Shown: positions 15,389 to 23,724 of the stretch, piece after piece
How the letters are laid out: each line of letters opens with the position of its first letter
Numbering within the stretch: position 1 is the first letter of the stretch
Source of the DNA: Clostridia bacterium
Lineage (GTDB): Bacteria > Bacillota > Clostridia > Oscillospirales > Acutalibacteraceae
DNA: 35,521 bases
Direction: 5' to 3'
NCBI GenBank assembly: GCA_017548045.1
Contig: JAFYNR010000056.1
Coordinates: 1-35,521 of the forward strand
The notes under the pieces: model-generated
The model's database searches: none
Told to the model about the DNA's origin: nothing
The model's input: only the letters and a program-made list of their open reading frames with translations
Position numbers and translations under genes: made by a program

Positions 15389-16174
15389 TTACAGTGAAAT
15401 AACGGGGTTGTAATCCCCTGCAACGGTGAGTATGTAGTCAAGATTTTCCGTTGCGCCTGCCATTCTCATTGCCGCCCTCGTGGTTTCGTATGCAAGGGCA
15501 GGCATGTTGTTTTCTTTGCTCAGATGCCCCAACACGAAGCGTGTTGTACCCGATTCCATAAGCTTCACCGCCGCCGCAGCACAGCTTTCGTTTGAAAGAT
15601 GCCCTTTGTCCGAAAGTATTCTCTGTTTCAGAAAGAAAGGATACGGACCGTTGCGGAGCATACCGACATCGTGGTTTGATTCAAGCAGAATAAGGTCGCA
15701 GCCGTGAACGGCATCCATTACGGTATCGGTCATTTTCCCTATATCGGTAGCAACCGCAAGGCGCTTGCCGTCGTGAGTGACAACGGTGTAGCCCGTGCTT
15801 TCGGCGGTGTCGTGGGGGGTGCGGAAGGGTCTGACGAATATACCTGCGGATTCCGTACCGCTGTAAGGGATAACCTCTGTTTTCATTTTCGGGGTGATTA
15901 CCCCCATTTCCTCCATACCCTCAAGAGTGCCTTGGGATGCATAGACCTTCACTCCGTGCCTTTCGGAAAAAACACGGACACCGTTCACGTGGTCCGCATG
16001 GTCGTGAGTGATGAAGATGCCTGTGATTGAGCAGGGGTCAACACCGATATCCTTGAGTGCATCCGCAGTCTTTTTTGCGCTGACGCCCACGTCGATGAGT
16101 ATGCCGCCCTGAGGCGAGCCGATGTAGGTGCAGTTGCCGCTGCTTGATGAAAATAACGAACAGAACCTTGCCAT
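15389..16174 (-). CDS. MBL-fold hydrolase of the YycJ/WalJ family
   Basis: A 261-residue metallo-beta-lactamase-fold protein. The N terminus FCSLFSSSSGNCTYI and the metal motif THDHADH are as in YycJ/WalJ, a DNA exonuclease-like protein encoded in the walRK operon of many Firmicutes. The last metal His is in LGHLSKENN. Here it lies between murA and rlmH; no walR or walK is in the window, although WalR-type boxes are. A ribosome site GAAAGGAT precedes ATG 16174. The biochemical role (5'-3' exonuclease or mismatch-repair link) is known for homologues only. Confidence 0.88.
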   Translation of the reverse strand: MARFCSLFSSSSGNCTYIGSPQGGILIDVGVSAKKTADALKDIGVDPCSITGIFITHDHADHVNGVRVFSERHGVKVYASQGTLEGMEEMGVITPKMKTEVIPYSGTESAGIFVRPFRTPHDTAESTGYTVVTHDGKRLAVATDIGKMTDTVMDAVHGCDLILLESNHDVGMLRNGPYPFFLKQRILSDKGHLSNESCAAAAVKLMESGTTRFVLGHLSKENNMPALAYETTRAAMRMAGATENLDYILTVAGDYNPVISL

Positions 16175-16195
16175 ATTTATCCTTTCAAATCAACA

Positions 16196-16222
16196 GGGCT
16201 GCTCTGAAAATAGAACAGCCCT
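16196..16222. terminator. strong hairpin between murA and the WalJ-like gene
   Basis: A 9-bp stem GGGCTGCTC/GAACAGCCC (one wobble) with an 8-base loop. The T tract (TTTTATAT) follows on the plus strand, where no gene precedes it; on the minus strand the tail is TGTTGATTTG. It may partly terminate or stabilise the murA transcript before walJ. Confidence 0.55.
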
Positions 16223-16245
16223 TTTATATAATACAATTATATTCC

Positions 16246-17538
16246 TCAGCCTGCGTTGGTCAGACTGTCGGGCTCGGGGCAGAAAACTCGCTTGATATCT
16301 CCGCCGAGACCTTTGAATTTATCGGCTACATTCTCATAGCCTCTGTCAATGTGAAGAATATCTTCGATTTCGGTAACTCCGTTTGCCGCAAGCCCTGCAA
16401 TAATCATTGCCGCACCTGCACGCAGGTCGTCTGCCCTGACGGGAGCGCCGTGAAGCTGCTCAACACCCTGAATAACCGCAAGCTGACCGTCTGCCTTTAT
16501 ATCCGCACCCATACGGTTAAGCTGCTCCGCATAGCGGAAACGGTTTGACCATATGCTTTCCGAAATAATGCTGGTGCCCTCGGCAATGGCAAGAAGCACA
16601 GCCATCTGAGGCTGCATATCCGTGGGGAAGCCGGGGTGGGGCATAGTCTTTACCGTGCATTTGCCTGGACGTCTGTCAAGAGAAACTCTCACCGCATCGT
16701 CAAATTCTTCAACCGTTGCACCGCATTCGATAAGCTTTGTGGAAATTGATTCAAGGTGCTTGGGAATAACGTTTTTAATAAGCACGTCGCCCTTTGTTGC
16801 GGCGGCGGCAACCATAAACGTGCCTGCTTCAATCTGGTCGGGAATGATTGAATAGGTGCAGCCGTGAAGCTGCTCAACGCCTCTGACCTTGATAACGTCG
16901 GTGCCTGCGCCTCGGATATCCGCACCCATTGAGTTGAGGAAGTTTGCAAGGTCAACGATGTGAGGCTCCCTTGCGGCGTTTTCGATAACGGTAAGACCCT
17001 CTGCCTTAACTGCGGCAAGAAGAACGTTTACCGTTGCGCCTACGGAAACCATATCAAGATAAATGGGGCTGCCGATAAGCTTTTCTGCCCCTGCTTCTAC
17101 GGTTGCGTTATCTTCAACGGAAACCTTTGCGCCCAGAAGCTCAAAGCCCTTTATATGCTGGTCGATGGGTCTTGCACCCAGATAACAGCCGCCGGGCATG
17201 GCTACCCTTGCTCTTGAAAATCTGCCGAGAAGTGCGCCGATAAAATAATATGAAGCGCGCAGATGCTTTGTCATATCGTGTGAAATCACGTATGAATTTA
17301 CGTGGCGTGAATCTATTTCAATGGTGCTTTTGTTGATAAGTCTGACCTTTGCGCCGATGTGCTTGAGAATTTTCATCATATAGCTTACGTCGCTGAGCGA
17401 GGTGGGGAGATTCTCAATAACACATATATCCTGGGAGAGAATTGCGGCAGGAATAATCGCAAGTGCGGCATTCTTGGCTCCGCTGATTTCAACTTCGCCT
17501 CGAAGGGGGACACCGCCGTTGATTACGAATTTCTCCAA
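16246..17538 (-). CDS. murA: UDP-N-acetylglucosamine 1-carboxyvinyltransferase (MurA)
   Basis: A 430-residue enolpyruvyl transferase, first committed step of peptidoglycan precursor synthesis. The opening EKFVINGGVPLRGEVEISG with K22-N23 and the active-site loop MPGGCYLGARPID with C118 (the fosfomycin-target Cys) are intact. The start codon is TTG at 17538, which gives the conserved N terminus, with AAGAAGGG eight bases upstream; the nearby ATG is out of frame. Many Firmicutes have two murA genes; the position next to walJ/rlmH does not decide which this is. It has its own extended -10 promoter. Confidence 0.95.
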   Translation of the reverse strand: MEKFVINGGVPLRGEVEISGAKNAALAIIPAAILSQDICVIENLPTSLSDVSYMMKILKHIGAKVRLINKSTIEIDSRHVNSYVISHDMTKHLRASYYFIGALLGRFSRARVAMPGGCYLGARPIDQHIKGFELLGAKVSVEDNATVEAGAEKLIGSPIYLDMVSVGATVNVLLAAVKAEGLTVIENAAREPHIVDLANFLNSMGADIRGAGTDVIKVRGVEQLHGCTYSIIPDQIEAGTFMVAAAATKGDVLIKNVIPKHLESISTKLIECGATVEEFDDAVRVSLDRRPGKCTVKTMPHPGFPTDMQPQMAVLLAIAEGTSIISESIWSNRFRYAEQLNRMGADIKADGQLAVIQGVEQLHGAPVRADDLRAGAAMIIAGLAANGVTEIEDILHIDRGYENVADKFKGLGGDIKRVFCPEPDSLTNAG

Positions 17539-17605
17539 GACATTTACCCTTCTTTCATCGTTAGTTCTATATAAAATCGAGATAATACTTAATTAAACCC
17601 AAAAC

Positions 17606-17634
17606 ATTATAACACCTAAATTGCGGTTTGAAAA
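17606..17634 (-). promoter_or_regulatory. promoter of murA
   Basis: Minus-strand TTTTCA (17634-17629), 17 bases, TATAAT (17611-17606) preceded by TGT (extended -10). The leader is about 60 bases. Confidence 0.6.
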
Positions 17635-18104
17635 GACCCTAAACACAAAATATAGCGAAAAATTTGAAAAAAATTTGTCGGAAAACGGATTTTTTGCCGT
17701 TTTACGGATTTTTTTCGGTGCAATGAAGCACGTCTGCATTTAGTATGGCTGAAAATTATCTGTCTATATATCGGTGTCACGACAAAATTAAAAAGGCAGA
17801 ACAGACAAAAAATTGCACAGATTTTTGTTGAATTCAAACAATGATATTTTTGAACAAAAACCCGTTTGTGGTTTTTGACTAAAAAGCCGCGAAATCCTTG
17901 ATTATCAACACTTTTCGGTGGAAAACTGACCAAAAACATACCCTTTCCGCAGGGATAAAATTGAACAGAAACACAAGGGATTTGTCACTATAAACAAAGG
18001 CGGTTTTACTCCTTTGCACTTCAAAAATTTGGTAAAAATCCATAAAAACAGCCCGAAATTCACAATAAATTCAAAAAAATCTTGAAAAAAACAAAATATT
18101 TCTA

Positions 18105-18133
18105 TTGCAAAACAGCGGCTTATTGTGTAAAAT
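18105..18133 (+). promoter_or_regulatory. promoter of the cdaR-ftsEX operon
   Basis: TTGCAA (18105-18110), 17 bases, TAAAAT (18128-18133). The predicted start is near 18140, with a leader of about 67 bases. Confidence 0.6.
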
Positions 18134-18206
18134 GTAGATGTCCCAATGGTCATTTTGTATAAAAAGTTTAATGAAGTCAAAACAAATCGAATGAGGGGTA
18201 ATAATT

Positions 18207-19289
18207 ATGTCTAACAGAATTTTTCAGGGTCTTGTTCATCAGATGCGTGATGCAGTTGGAAGGACTCTGGGCGTAATTGACGAAACAGGCACAATAATTG
18301 CTTGCAGCGACCTTAGCAAAATCGGAGAGGTTATTTCAACCGCAAACGATGTTTTCGGTGATAACGAGCTTCACTACATTAACGGATATACCTTCTGCAA
18401 TTTCGGCACACATATTCAGACCGAATACGCGGTTTTTGTTGACGGCACGGATGAGCTTGCAGGCAGATTTGCGGCTGTTTGCTGTGTTTCGCTTGAAAAT
18501 CTCAAGCAGTATTATGAAGAAAAGTTTGACAGGGGCAACTTCATCAAAAACGTAATTCTCGATAATATTCTTCCCGGTGACATCCATCTTAAGTCAAGAG
18601 AGCTTCGTTTCAATGCGGAGGCAACGAGAGTAGTTCTTCTTATCAGAATCACCGACCATAACGATGCAACCGTGTTTGATGCCGTTCAGAATCTTTTCCC
18701 CGACAAGAGCAAGGATTTTGTTGTCAACATCAACGAGAGAGATATTGCAATCGTCAAGGAAGTACGCAGTAATATCGAAACAAAGGATCTCGAGAAGCTT
18801 GCACGCTCGATTTCCGATTCACTGAGCACCGAGCTTTACACTCACATTCTTGTGGGTATCGGCACAACCATCGAAGGCATAAAGGATCTTGCACGCTCAT
18901 TCAAAGAGGCACAGATTGCCCTTGAAGTAGGCAAGGTGTTCGACACCGAAAAGACCATTGTCAGCTACGAAAATCTCGGTATTGCAAGGCTTATTTATCA
19001 GCTTCCCTCAACACTTTGCGATATGTTCCTGCGTGAGGTGTTCAAGAGAGGCTCAATCGAAAGCCTTGACCACGAAACCCTGTTCACAATCCAGCGCTTC
19101 TTCGAGAATAACCTTAACGTTTCCGAAACCTCAAGAAAGCTGTTTGTTCACAGAAACACACTTGTTTACAGACTTGAAAAAATCAAGAAGCTTACGGGCC
19201 TTGACCTGCGTGAATTCGATGATGCCATCGTGTTCAAAGTAGCGCTTATGGTTAAGAAGTATCTTGACGCAAAGCCCGTTAAGTATTAA
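18207..19289 (+). CDS. CdaR/PucR-family transcriptional regulator
   Basis: A 360-residue regulator. The N-terminal part (1-110) looks like a ligand-sensing domain (RTLGVIDETGTIIACSD). The middle (about 130-270) fits the GGDEF-like domain of CdaR regulators, and the C terminus (about 300-350) is the PucR-type HTH: NNLNVSETSRKLFVHRNT, followed by LVYRLEKIKKLTGLDLR. CdaR proteins respond to small organic acids in enteric bacteria; the ligand here is unknown. The gene sits 30 bases before ftsE and shares its promoter, so it may regulate or be co-regulated with the FtsEX-hydrolase system. GAGGGG precedes ATG 18207. Confidence 0.88.
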   Translation: MSNRIFQGLVHQMRDAVGRTLGVIDETGTIIACSDLSKIGEVISTANDVFGDNELHYINGYTFCNFGTHIQTEYAVFVDGTDELAGRFAAVCCVSLENLKQYYEEKFDRGNFIKNVILDNILPGDIHLKSRELRFNAEATRVVLLIRITDHNDATVFDAVQNLFPDKSKDFVVNINERDIAIVKEVRSNIETKDLEKLARSISDSLSTELYTHILVGIGTTIEGIKDLARSFKEAQIALEVGKVFDTEKTIVSYENLGIARLIYQLPSTLCDMFLREVFKRGSIESLDHETLFTIQRFFENNLNVSETSRKLFVHRNTLVYRLEKIKKLTGLDLREFDDAIVFKVALMVKKYLDAKPVKY

Positions 19290-19319
19290 TTTTCCAAAAT
19301 AATCTGAAGGATTGATACT

Positions 19320-20132
19320 GTGATTCAATTTAAGAATGTTTCCAAAAAGTATGACAACGGAACTCATGCTTTGAAGGATATAAACCTTACCATCGAGAAG
19401 GGCGAATTCGTTTTCGTCGTCGGCTCGTCGGGTGCGGGTAAAAGCACCTTCCTCAAGCTGATGATGAGAGAGGAAGTGCCTTCGTCGGGAACGATTGTTG
19501 TTGACGATATCGATTTAACGAAGATAAAAAAGAGGGATATCCCCAAATTCCGCCGCCGTCTGGGCATAGTATTCCAGGATTTCAGGCTTATCCCCAATAT
19601 GACGGTATTCGATAACGTAGCCTTTGCAATGCGTGTTATCGGCACCAAAGAAAAGAAAATCGGCAGAAGAGTACCCTACGTTCTCAGCCTTATGGGTCTT
19701 AACGAAAAGGCGAGGAATTTTCCTCAGGAGCTTTCAGGCGGCGAGCAGCAGAGAGTTGCCCTTGCACGTGCACTTGCAAATAATGCGGATATCATTATTG
19801 CGGACGAGCCTACGGGTAACGTTGACCCTCAGATGAGCTACGAAATCGTTGACCTTCTTATGCGTCTTAACGAGGCGGGCACAACGGTTATTATGGTTAC
19901 TCACGAGCACAGCCTTGTGCGCTGCTTTGATAAGAGAGTTATTATTCTTGACAAGGGTAACGTTGTTTCCGACGGCGGCTCTCTTGTGAGAGAGGCGGCA
20001 ACCTCCCACATCAACCCCGTCAGCGAAATTGAGCATCGTTACGACGTTCCTCCCGAGGAGGATTATTCCGCATACACACAGGGCACTTCGGCTCAGGCGG
20101 AGGAATTTGCAGTTACGGGAGGTGCGGAATAA
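19320..20132 (+). CDS. ftsE: cell division ATP-binding protein FtsE with C-terminal extension
   Basis: A 270-residue ATPase that, with FtsX, passes ATP-driven conformational change to a murein hydrolase activator outside the membrane. Walker A GSSGAGKST (35-43), signature LSGGE (138-142), Walker B IIIADEP (158-164) and switch H195 are present. FtsE is usually 220-230 residues; here about 45 extra residues at the C terminus are acidic and likely disordered (PPEEDYSAYTQ). The start codon is GTG at 19320, with GAAGG upstream. Its stop overlaps the ftsX start (TAATG). Confidence 0.95.
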   Translation: MIQFKNVSKKYDNGTHALKDINLTIEKGEFVFVVGSSGAGKSTFLKLMMREEVPSSGTIVVDDIDLTKIKKRDIPKFRRRLGIVFQDFRLIPNMTVFDNVAFAMRVIGTKEKKIGRRVPYVLSLMGLNEKARNFPQELSGGEQQRVALARALANNADIIIADEPTGNVDPQMSYEIVDLLMRLNEAGTTVIMVTHEHSLVRCFDKRVIILDKGNVVSDGGSLVREAATSHINPVSEIEHRYDVPPEEDYSAYTQGTSAQAEEFAVTGGAE

Positions 20133-21046
20133 TGGGTAATTTAAGATATCTTACCAAAGAAGGCTTCCGCAACCTCAAGGTCAACAAGCTTATGTCGGTT
20201 GCATCGGTAACCGTTCTTTTCAGTTGCCTTATGCTTATCGGCATAGCGTTTATGATTCTTGTGAATATTCAGTCCTTCATTTCGGGCATTGAAGCGGAAA
20301 ACGTAATTATGGTTTACGCCGACCTTGATGCAAGCGACTATGAATATATGGCTCTGGGCAACGAGCTTAACGCACTTGATAATATCACAAGCGTTGAAGC
20401 GGTTGAAAAAGAGGCGGCATACGAAGAAATTCTTGCCGAAATGGACGAAAATCTGAGAATCTATCTCAGCGGTCTTGACGAGAATCCTCTCCCCGATGCA
20501 TACAGAGTAACGGTAACGGATATGTCGCGCTTTGAAAACGTTGTCAATGAAATCAAGAAGCTTGACGGCATTGAGAGAGTTTATGAAAACAGCTCTCTCG
20601 CAAAGCAGCTTGAAGGCATAAGGGATTCCGTGACTTACATAAGTCTGGGTATAATCATTCTTCTTCTTATCGTTTCACTCTTTATTATTTCAAATACGAT
20701 TAAAGTTACCATGTTCAGCCGACGTCTTGAAATCAGCATTATGAAAAGCGTCGGTGCAACAAATTCCTTCATCCGCTGGCCCTTTATGGTTGAAGGCATC
20801 ATAATCGGCGTTATTGCAGGTATTCTTGCAACGGGCGCCGTGTGGGCAGTTTATGAATTCGCTCTTACTTCGTTCACGTCGGTGCTTACGGGCCTCGGCA
20901 GCGGAGTTCAGGTAAGCTTCCTTGATTATGCGCTTTATCTTGTTGCGGCTTTTGTAGGTATCGGCATTTTCACAGGCATTTTCGGCAGTGCAACATCCAT
21001 AAGGAAATATCTCAAAGAAAGGAAGTTCGTAGAGCTTGAAGACTAA
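20132..21046 (+). CDS. ftsX: cell division permease-like protein FtsX
   Basis: A 304-residue membrane partner of FtsE. It has four membrane segments (about 23-48, 170-195, 218-245, 272-295) and an extracytoplasmic domain between the first two (about 50-165) that contacts the hydrolase or activator. The FtsX mark RRLEISIMKSVGATNSFIRW follows the second segment. The start overlaps the ftsE stop by one base, and its own end overlaps the next gene by 11 bases, so the three are tightly coupled. Confidence 0.95.
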   Translation: MGNLRYLTKEGFRNLKVNKLMSVASVTVLFSCLMLIGIAFMILVNIQSFISGIEAENVIMVYADLDASDYEYMALGNELNALDNITSVEAVEKEAAYEEILAEMDENLRIYLSGLDENPLPDAYRVTVTDMSRFENVVNEIKKLDGIERVYENSSLAKQLEGIRDSVTYISLGIIILLLIVSLFIISNTIKVTMFSRRLEISIMKSVGATNSFIRWPFMVEGIIIGVIAGILATGAVWAVYEFALTSFTSVLTGLGSGVQVSFLDYALYLVAAFVGIGIFTGIFGSATSIRKYLKERKFVELED

Positions 21047-22376
21047 AATTCACGTAAGAAAAAGAATTTTCTGCCTTGCTCTCGCGCTGATTTGTGCTTT
21101 CTCGGCAATGCTTATGCCTCAGGCATCCGCAAAAACTCTTGAAGAAATGAATGCCGAATACGAGCAGATTGAAAAAGATATTCAGGAAAATCAGGAAAAG
21201 CTTGACGAGGTGCAGGAGGATATCCGCACCAACGAGCAGAAGCTGGACAAGCTTAACAGTCAGATAGATAAAATCAATGACCAGCTTGATATTCTCAACG
21301 ACAGCATTGATATTCTTAACGGCGATATTGATTCCCTGCAGTATGATATTACCGTAACAACAAATGATATAAACGAAATCACCATTCAGAAGGAAGAAAT
21401 TCAGGAGCAGATTTCCCATACCCAGTCCCTTATGGACGAAACCGAGGATATGCTTCTTGCAAGAATCCGTGAGAATTATATGACGGGCGGCTCGGGCTCA
21501 ACGGTTGAAATCCTGCTTATGAGCGACGATATTTCGTCATTCTTCGCAAGAAAAGAGCTTGTGACCCGCGTATCCGAAAATGATGCGGCGCTTGTGGCGG
21601 AGCTTTCGGATAAAATCGTAACCCTCAATTCCCTTCAGGCTGAGCTTGATCAGAAAAAAGCAGACCTTGAAGTGAAGGAAACGGAGCTTAACACTCAGAT
21701 GGGCGATCTTACCGCAAAGCAGGATGACCTTCAGAGCAGTAAGGATGCTCAGCAGAGCAAGAAAAACGACGTTACCAAAAAACAGAATGAAGTGAAATAC
21801 CTTCTTGAGGATCTTGATAAGGACAGCGATGCATACAAAGCTGCCATTGCCCGTAAAGAAAAAGAGCGTGCAGCCCTTGAAGCTGAAATCGAAGAGGCAA
21901 TCAAAAAGGGCGGCTCCGAAGAAGGCGACGTGCCTGATGAAGAAATCAAAAACGACGGTAAAATGCTTTGGCCCGTTCCCGGCTCAACAAGGCTGACGGC
22001 AACCTACCCGTCATACAGCGACGGCAGTGCCCACTGGGGTATTGACATTGTGAGAACCGACGTTACAACAAAGGGCTCACCCTTCCGTGCGGCTCAGGGC
22101 GGCAAGGTTATCCTTGCAAAGAATGACGGTAACTGGAACTACGGCTTCGGCAACTACTGCATCATTGACCACGGTGACGGTAAGCACACTCTCTATGCTC
22201 ACGCACAGAGGCTCAAAGTCAGCGAAGGCGATATTGTTGAAAAGGGCGAAGAAATCGGCCTTATAGGCGATACGGGTAACACCACGGGACCTCACCTTCA
22301 CTTTGAAGTGAGAATCAAGCGCTCCGACGGAAGCGTTGACAGAGTGAATCCTCTCAACTACGTATCAAAACCCTGA
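21036..22376 (+). CDS. M23 peptidase with coiled coils, EnvC/PcsB-like FtsEX partner
   Basis: A 446-residue secreted protein. A signal peptide covers residues 1-32 (cut after PQASA). Two long coiled-coil stretches follow (about 35-125 and 185-290), as in EnvC, PcsB and CwlO, which bind the outer loop of FtsX. The C-terminal LytM/M23 domain (about 305-446) keeps its zinc and catalytic residues: H333 and D337 in HWGID, LYAHA, and H420/H422 in HLHFEV. So it may cut peptidoglycan itself, unlike catalytically dead EnvC. The start is TTG at 21036, with AAAGGAAG about ten bases before; it overlaps ftsX by 11 bases. Gene order ftsE-ftsX-M23 supports a dedicated partner. Confidence 0.92.
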   Translation: MKTKIHVRKRIFCLALALICAFSAMLMPQASAKTLEEMNAEYEQIEKDIQENQEKLDEVQEDIRTNEQKLDKLNSQIDKINDQLDILNDSIDILNGDIDSLQYDITVTTNDINEITIQKEEIQEQISHTQSLMDETEDMLLARIRENYMTGGSGSTVEILLMSDDISSFFARKELVTRVSENDAALVAELSDKIVTLNSLQAELDQKKADLEVKETELNTQMGDLTAKQDDLQSSKDAQQSKKNDVTKKQNEVKYLLEDLDKDSDAYKAAIARKEKERAALEAEIEEAIKKGGSEEGDVPDEEIKNDGKMLWPVPGSTRLTATYPSYSDGSAHWGIDIVRTDVTTKGSPFRAAQGGKVILAKNDGNWNYGFGNYCIIDHGDGKHTLYAHAQRLKVSEGDIVEKGEEIGLIGDTGNTTGPHLHFEVRIKRSDGSVDRVNPLNYVSKP

Positions 22377-22415
22377 CAGAGGATTGCCTCGCTAAGCGAA
22401 GAACAAATATACCTT

Positions 22416-22441
22416 AAAGGCGGCTTGATGCCGCCTTTTTT
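22416..22441 (+). terminator. terminator of the cdaR-ftsEX-M23 operon
   Basis: AAAGGCGGC/GCCGCCTTT stem with loop TTGAT, running into six T. It lies 40 bases after the M23 gene and only 21 before the S41 gene, which has no visible promoter of its own and may rely on read-through. Confidence 0.92.
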
Positions 22442-22462
22442 GGAAAGAAAGGACGGCTGTAT

Positions 22463-23662
22463 ATGAATAAAAAAATATCTGTCGGTCTGTGTATATCTCT
22501 TGTTATAATTTTCGTAACTATGACCTTTGCGGCAACAATGGTTGCCTCAAAGCAGATTTTCAGCGGAATTATGAATAATATTTCCCAGCGTTCCCAGGCT
22601 TATCAGTCCGTTGATGAAATAAGTCAGATAGTTTCAAACTATTTCTACGGCTCGGTAAGCGACGGCAATCAGCTTAACAGCTCTTTGACGGAGGGCTACG
22701 TCAACGGTCTGGGCGACCCCAACAGCAGATACCTCGATGCAACCGAATACGCTTCGTATACGGGTATGCTTGAGGGCGGCGTAACGGGTACGGGTATTGA
22801 GGCGGCATATAATTATCAGCAGGCTCAGCTTGCCGTTACCTACGTCTACGAAGGCTCGCCTGCAGAAAAGTCGGGCGTGCAGGCAGGTGACGTAATCACC
22901 GCTATCAACAATACTACCGTCACGATGAGCAATTTTGCTCAGCTTCAGAATCTGCTTTACGGAAGCCTGCTTTCCTCCGTTTCCGTTGAATACGAGAGAA
23001 ACGGCGAAACCAAGGTTGAGGAGATTATGTCGGGCTTCGCCATTCCCGGTGTAAAAACCAATATGTACGGCAACGTAGGCTACGTCAAAATCAGCGGATT
23101 CTATAAAAATACCGCCTCGGAATTCAAGGCGGCAATAGAAAAGCTTATAACTGACGGTGCGGAAAGCATTGTCTTTGACGTGCGTGACGTTTCAAGCGGT
23201 ACGATAGATTATTCGGCGCAGGTTGTCGACGTTATCGTGCCTGCAATTTCGGGTAACGTTGCGGTTGCCAAGGATAAGAACGGCAACGTTTATAAGGGTA
23301 AAATCTACACTGCTGAAAACAGCAATTTTTCACTGCCCTTTGCAGTGCTGGTAAACGGCGGTACAAGCGGCCCTGCGGAGCTTTTTGCCTGCGATATGCG
23401 TGATATCGCACAGGCTCATATTATCGGCACAACCACTGCGGGTAACGGCACAATGCAGGAGCTTTTCCCCCTTGAGGACGGCGGCGCAGTTCTTCTCACC
23501 GTTGCAATCATTGAGCCTCAGGGCGGTGCACAGGCAGTTTATGATAAGGTGGGAGTTGCACCCACCGTTGAAGTAACTCTTAACGCAGGCTATAACAGCG
23601 GCGTTCTCACCCTTGAGCAGGATAATCAGCTTTCCACCGCAGTGAATATGCTGGCTTCTTAA
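22463..23662 (+). CDS. S41-family (CtpA-like) protein with altered catalytic residues
   Basis: A 399-residue protein with an N-terminal membrane anchor (about 7-28), a short S41 N-terminal region, a PDZ domain (about 95-170: GTGIEAAY, VYEGSPAEKSGVQAGDVITAINN) and the S41 core. C-terminal processing proteases use a Ser-Lys dyad plus Gln. Laid over the CtpB spacing (Ser, Lys +25, Gln +4), the positions are G303 in GGTSGPAE, N328 in AGNGTMQ, and Q332. So Ser and Lys appear replaced while Gln and the flanks are kept. S302 is one residue away and might stand in, but the Lys is missing. It is probably a membrane-bound PDZ scaffold or regulator. AAAGGA precedes ATG. It follows the FtsEX operon, and CtpB-like proteins often sit there in Firmicutes. 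Confidence 0.85.
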   Translation: MNKKISVGLCISLVIIFVTMTFAATMVASKQIFSGIMNNISQRSQAYQSVDEISQIVSNYFYGSVSDGNQLNSSLTEGYVNGLGDPNSRYLDATEYASYTGMLEGGVTGTGIEAAYNYQQAQLAVTYVYEGSPAEKSGVQAGDVITAINNTTVTMSNFAQLQNLLYGSLLSSVSVEYERNGETKVEEIMSGFAIPGVKTNMYGNVGYVKISGFYKNTASEFKAAIEKLITDGAESIVFDVRDVSSGTIDYSAQVVDVIVPAISGNVAVAKDKNGNVYKGKIYTAENSNFSLPFAVLVNGGTSGPAELFACDMRDIAQAHIIGTTTAGNGTMQELFPLEDGGAVLLTVAIIEPQGGAQAVYDKVGVAPTVEVTLNAGYNSGVLTLEQDNQLSTAVNMLAS

Positions 23663-23663
23663 T

Positions 23664-23724
23664 GAGTGCAAAGTTCAAAGTGGATAAAAAATAATTACGC
23701 ATTACGAATTGCGAATTGCGAATT
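23664..23724. repeat. dispersed intergenic repeat, copy 2
   Basis: Head GAGTGCAAAGTTCAAAGT, an A-rich spacer, then heptamers AATTACG, CATTACG, AATTGCG, AATTGCG and AATT. It fills the whole gap between two convergent genes and reaches the stop codon of the S24 repressor gene. Confidence 0.85.

Larger units (their letters stand above)
17539..18206. other. 668-base AT-rich divergent intergenic region
   Basis: Between murA and the CdaR-like gene. It holds the murA promoter near one end and the cdaR promoter near the other. The middle (17640-18100) has long A and T runs and small dyads (AAAACGG/CCGTTTT near 17690, CAAAGG/CCTTTG near 18005) but no convincing gene; the two minus-strand frames through it give low-complexity sequence without ribosome sites. 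A small RNA cannot be excluded. Confidence 0.5.

Noticed and set aside
17901-17910. A DnaA-box-like TTATCAACA
   Set aside because: It is a single imperfect match, with no cluster of boxes and no dnaA or dnaN nearby, so it is not an origin.
17616-18180. Two minus-strand open frames (107 and 91 codons) in the murA-cdaR gap
   Set aside because: They have no ribosome site, give low-complexity Phe/Lys-rich sequence from A/T runs, and overlap each other; they look like chance frames.
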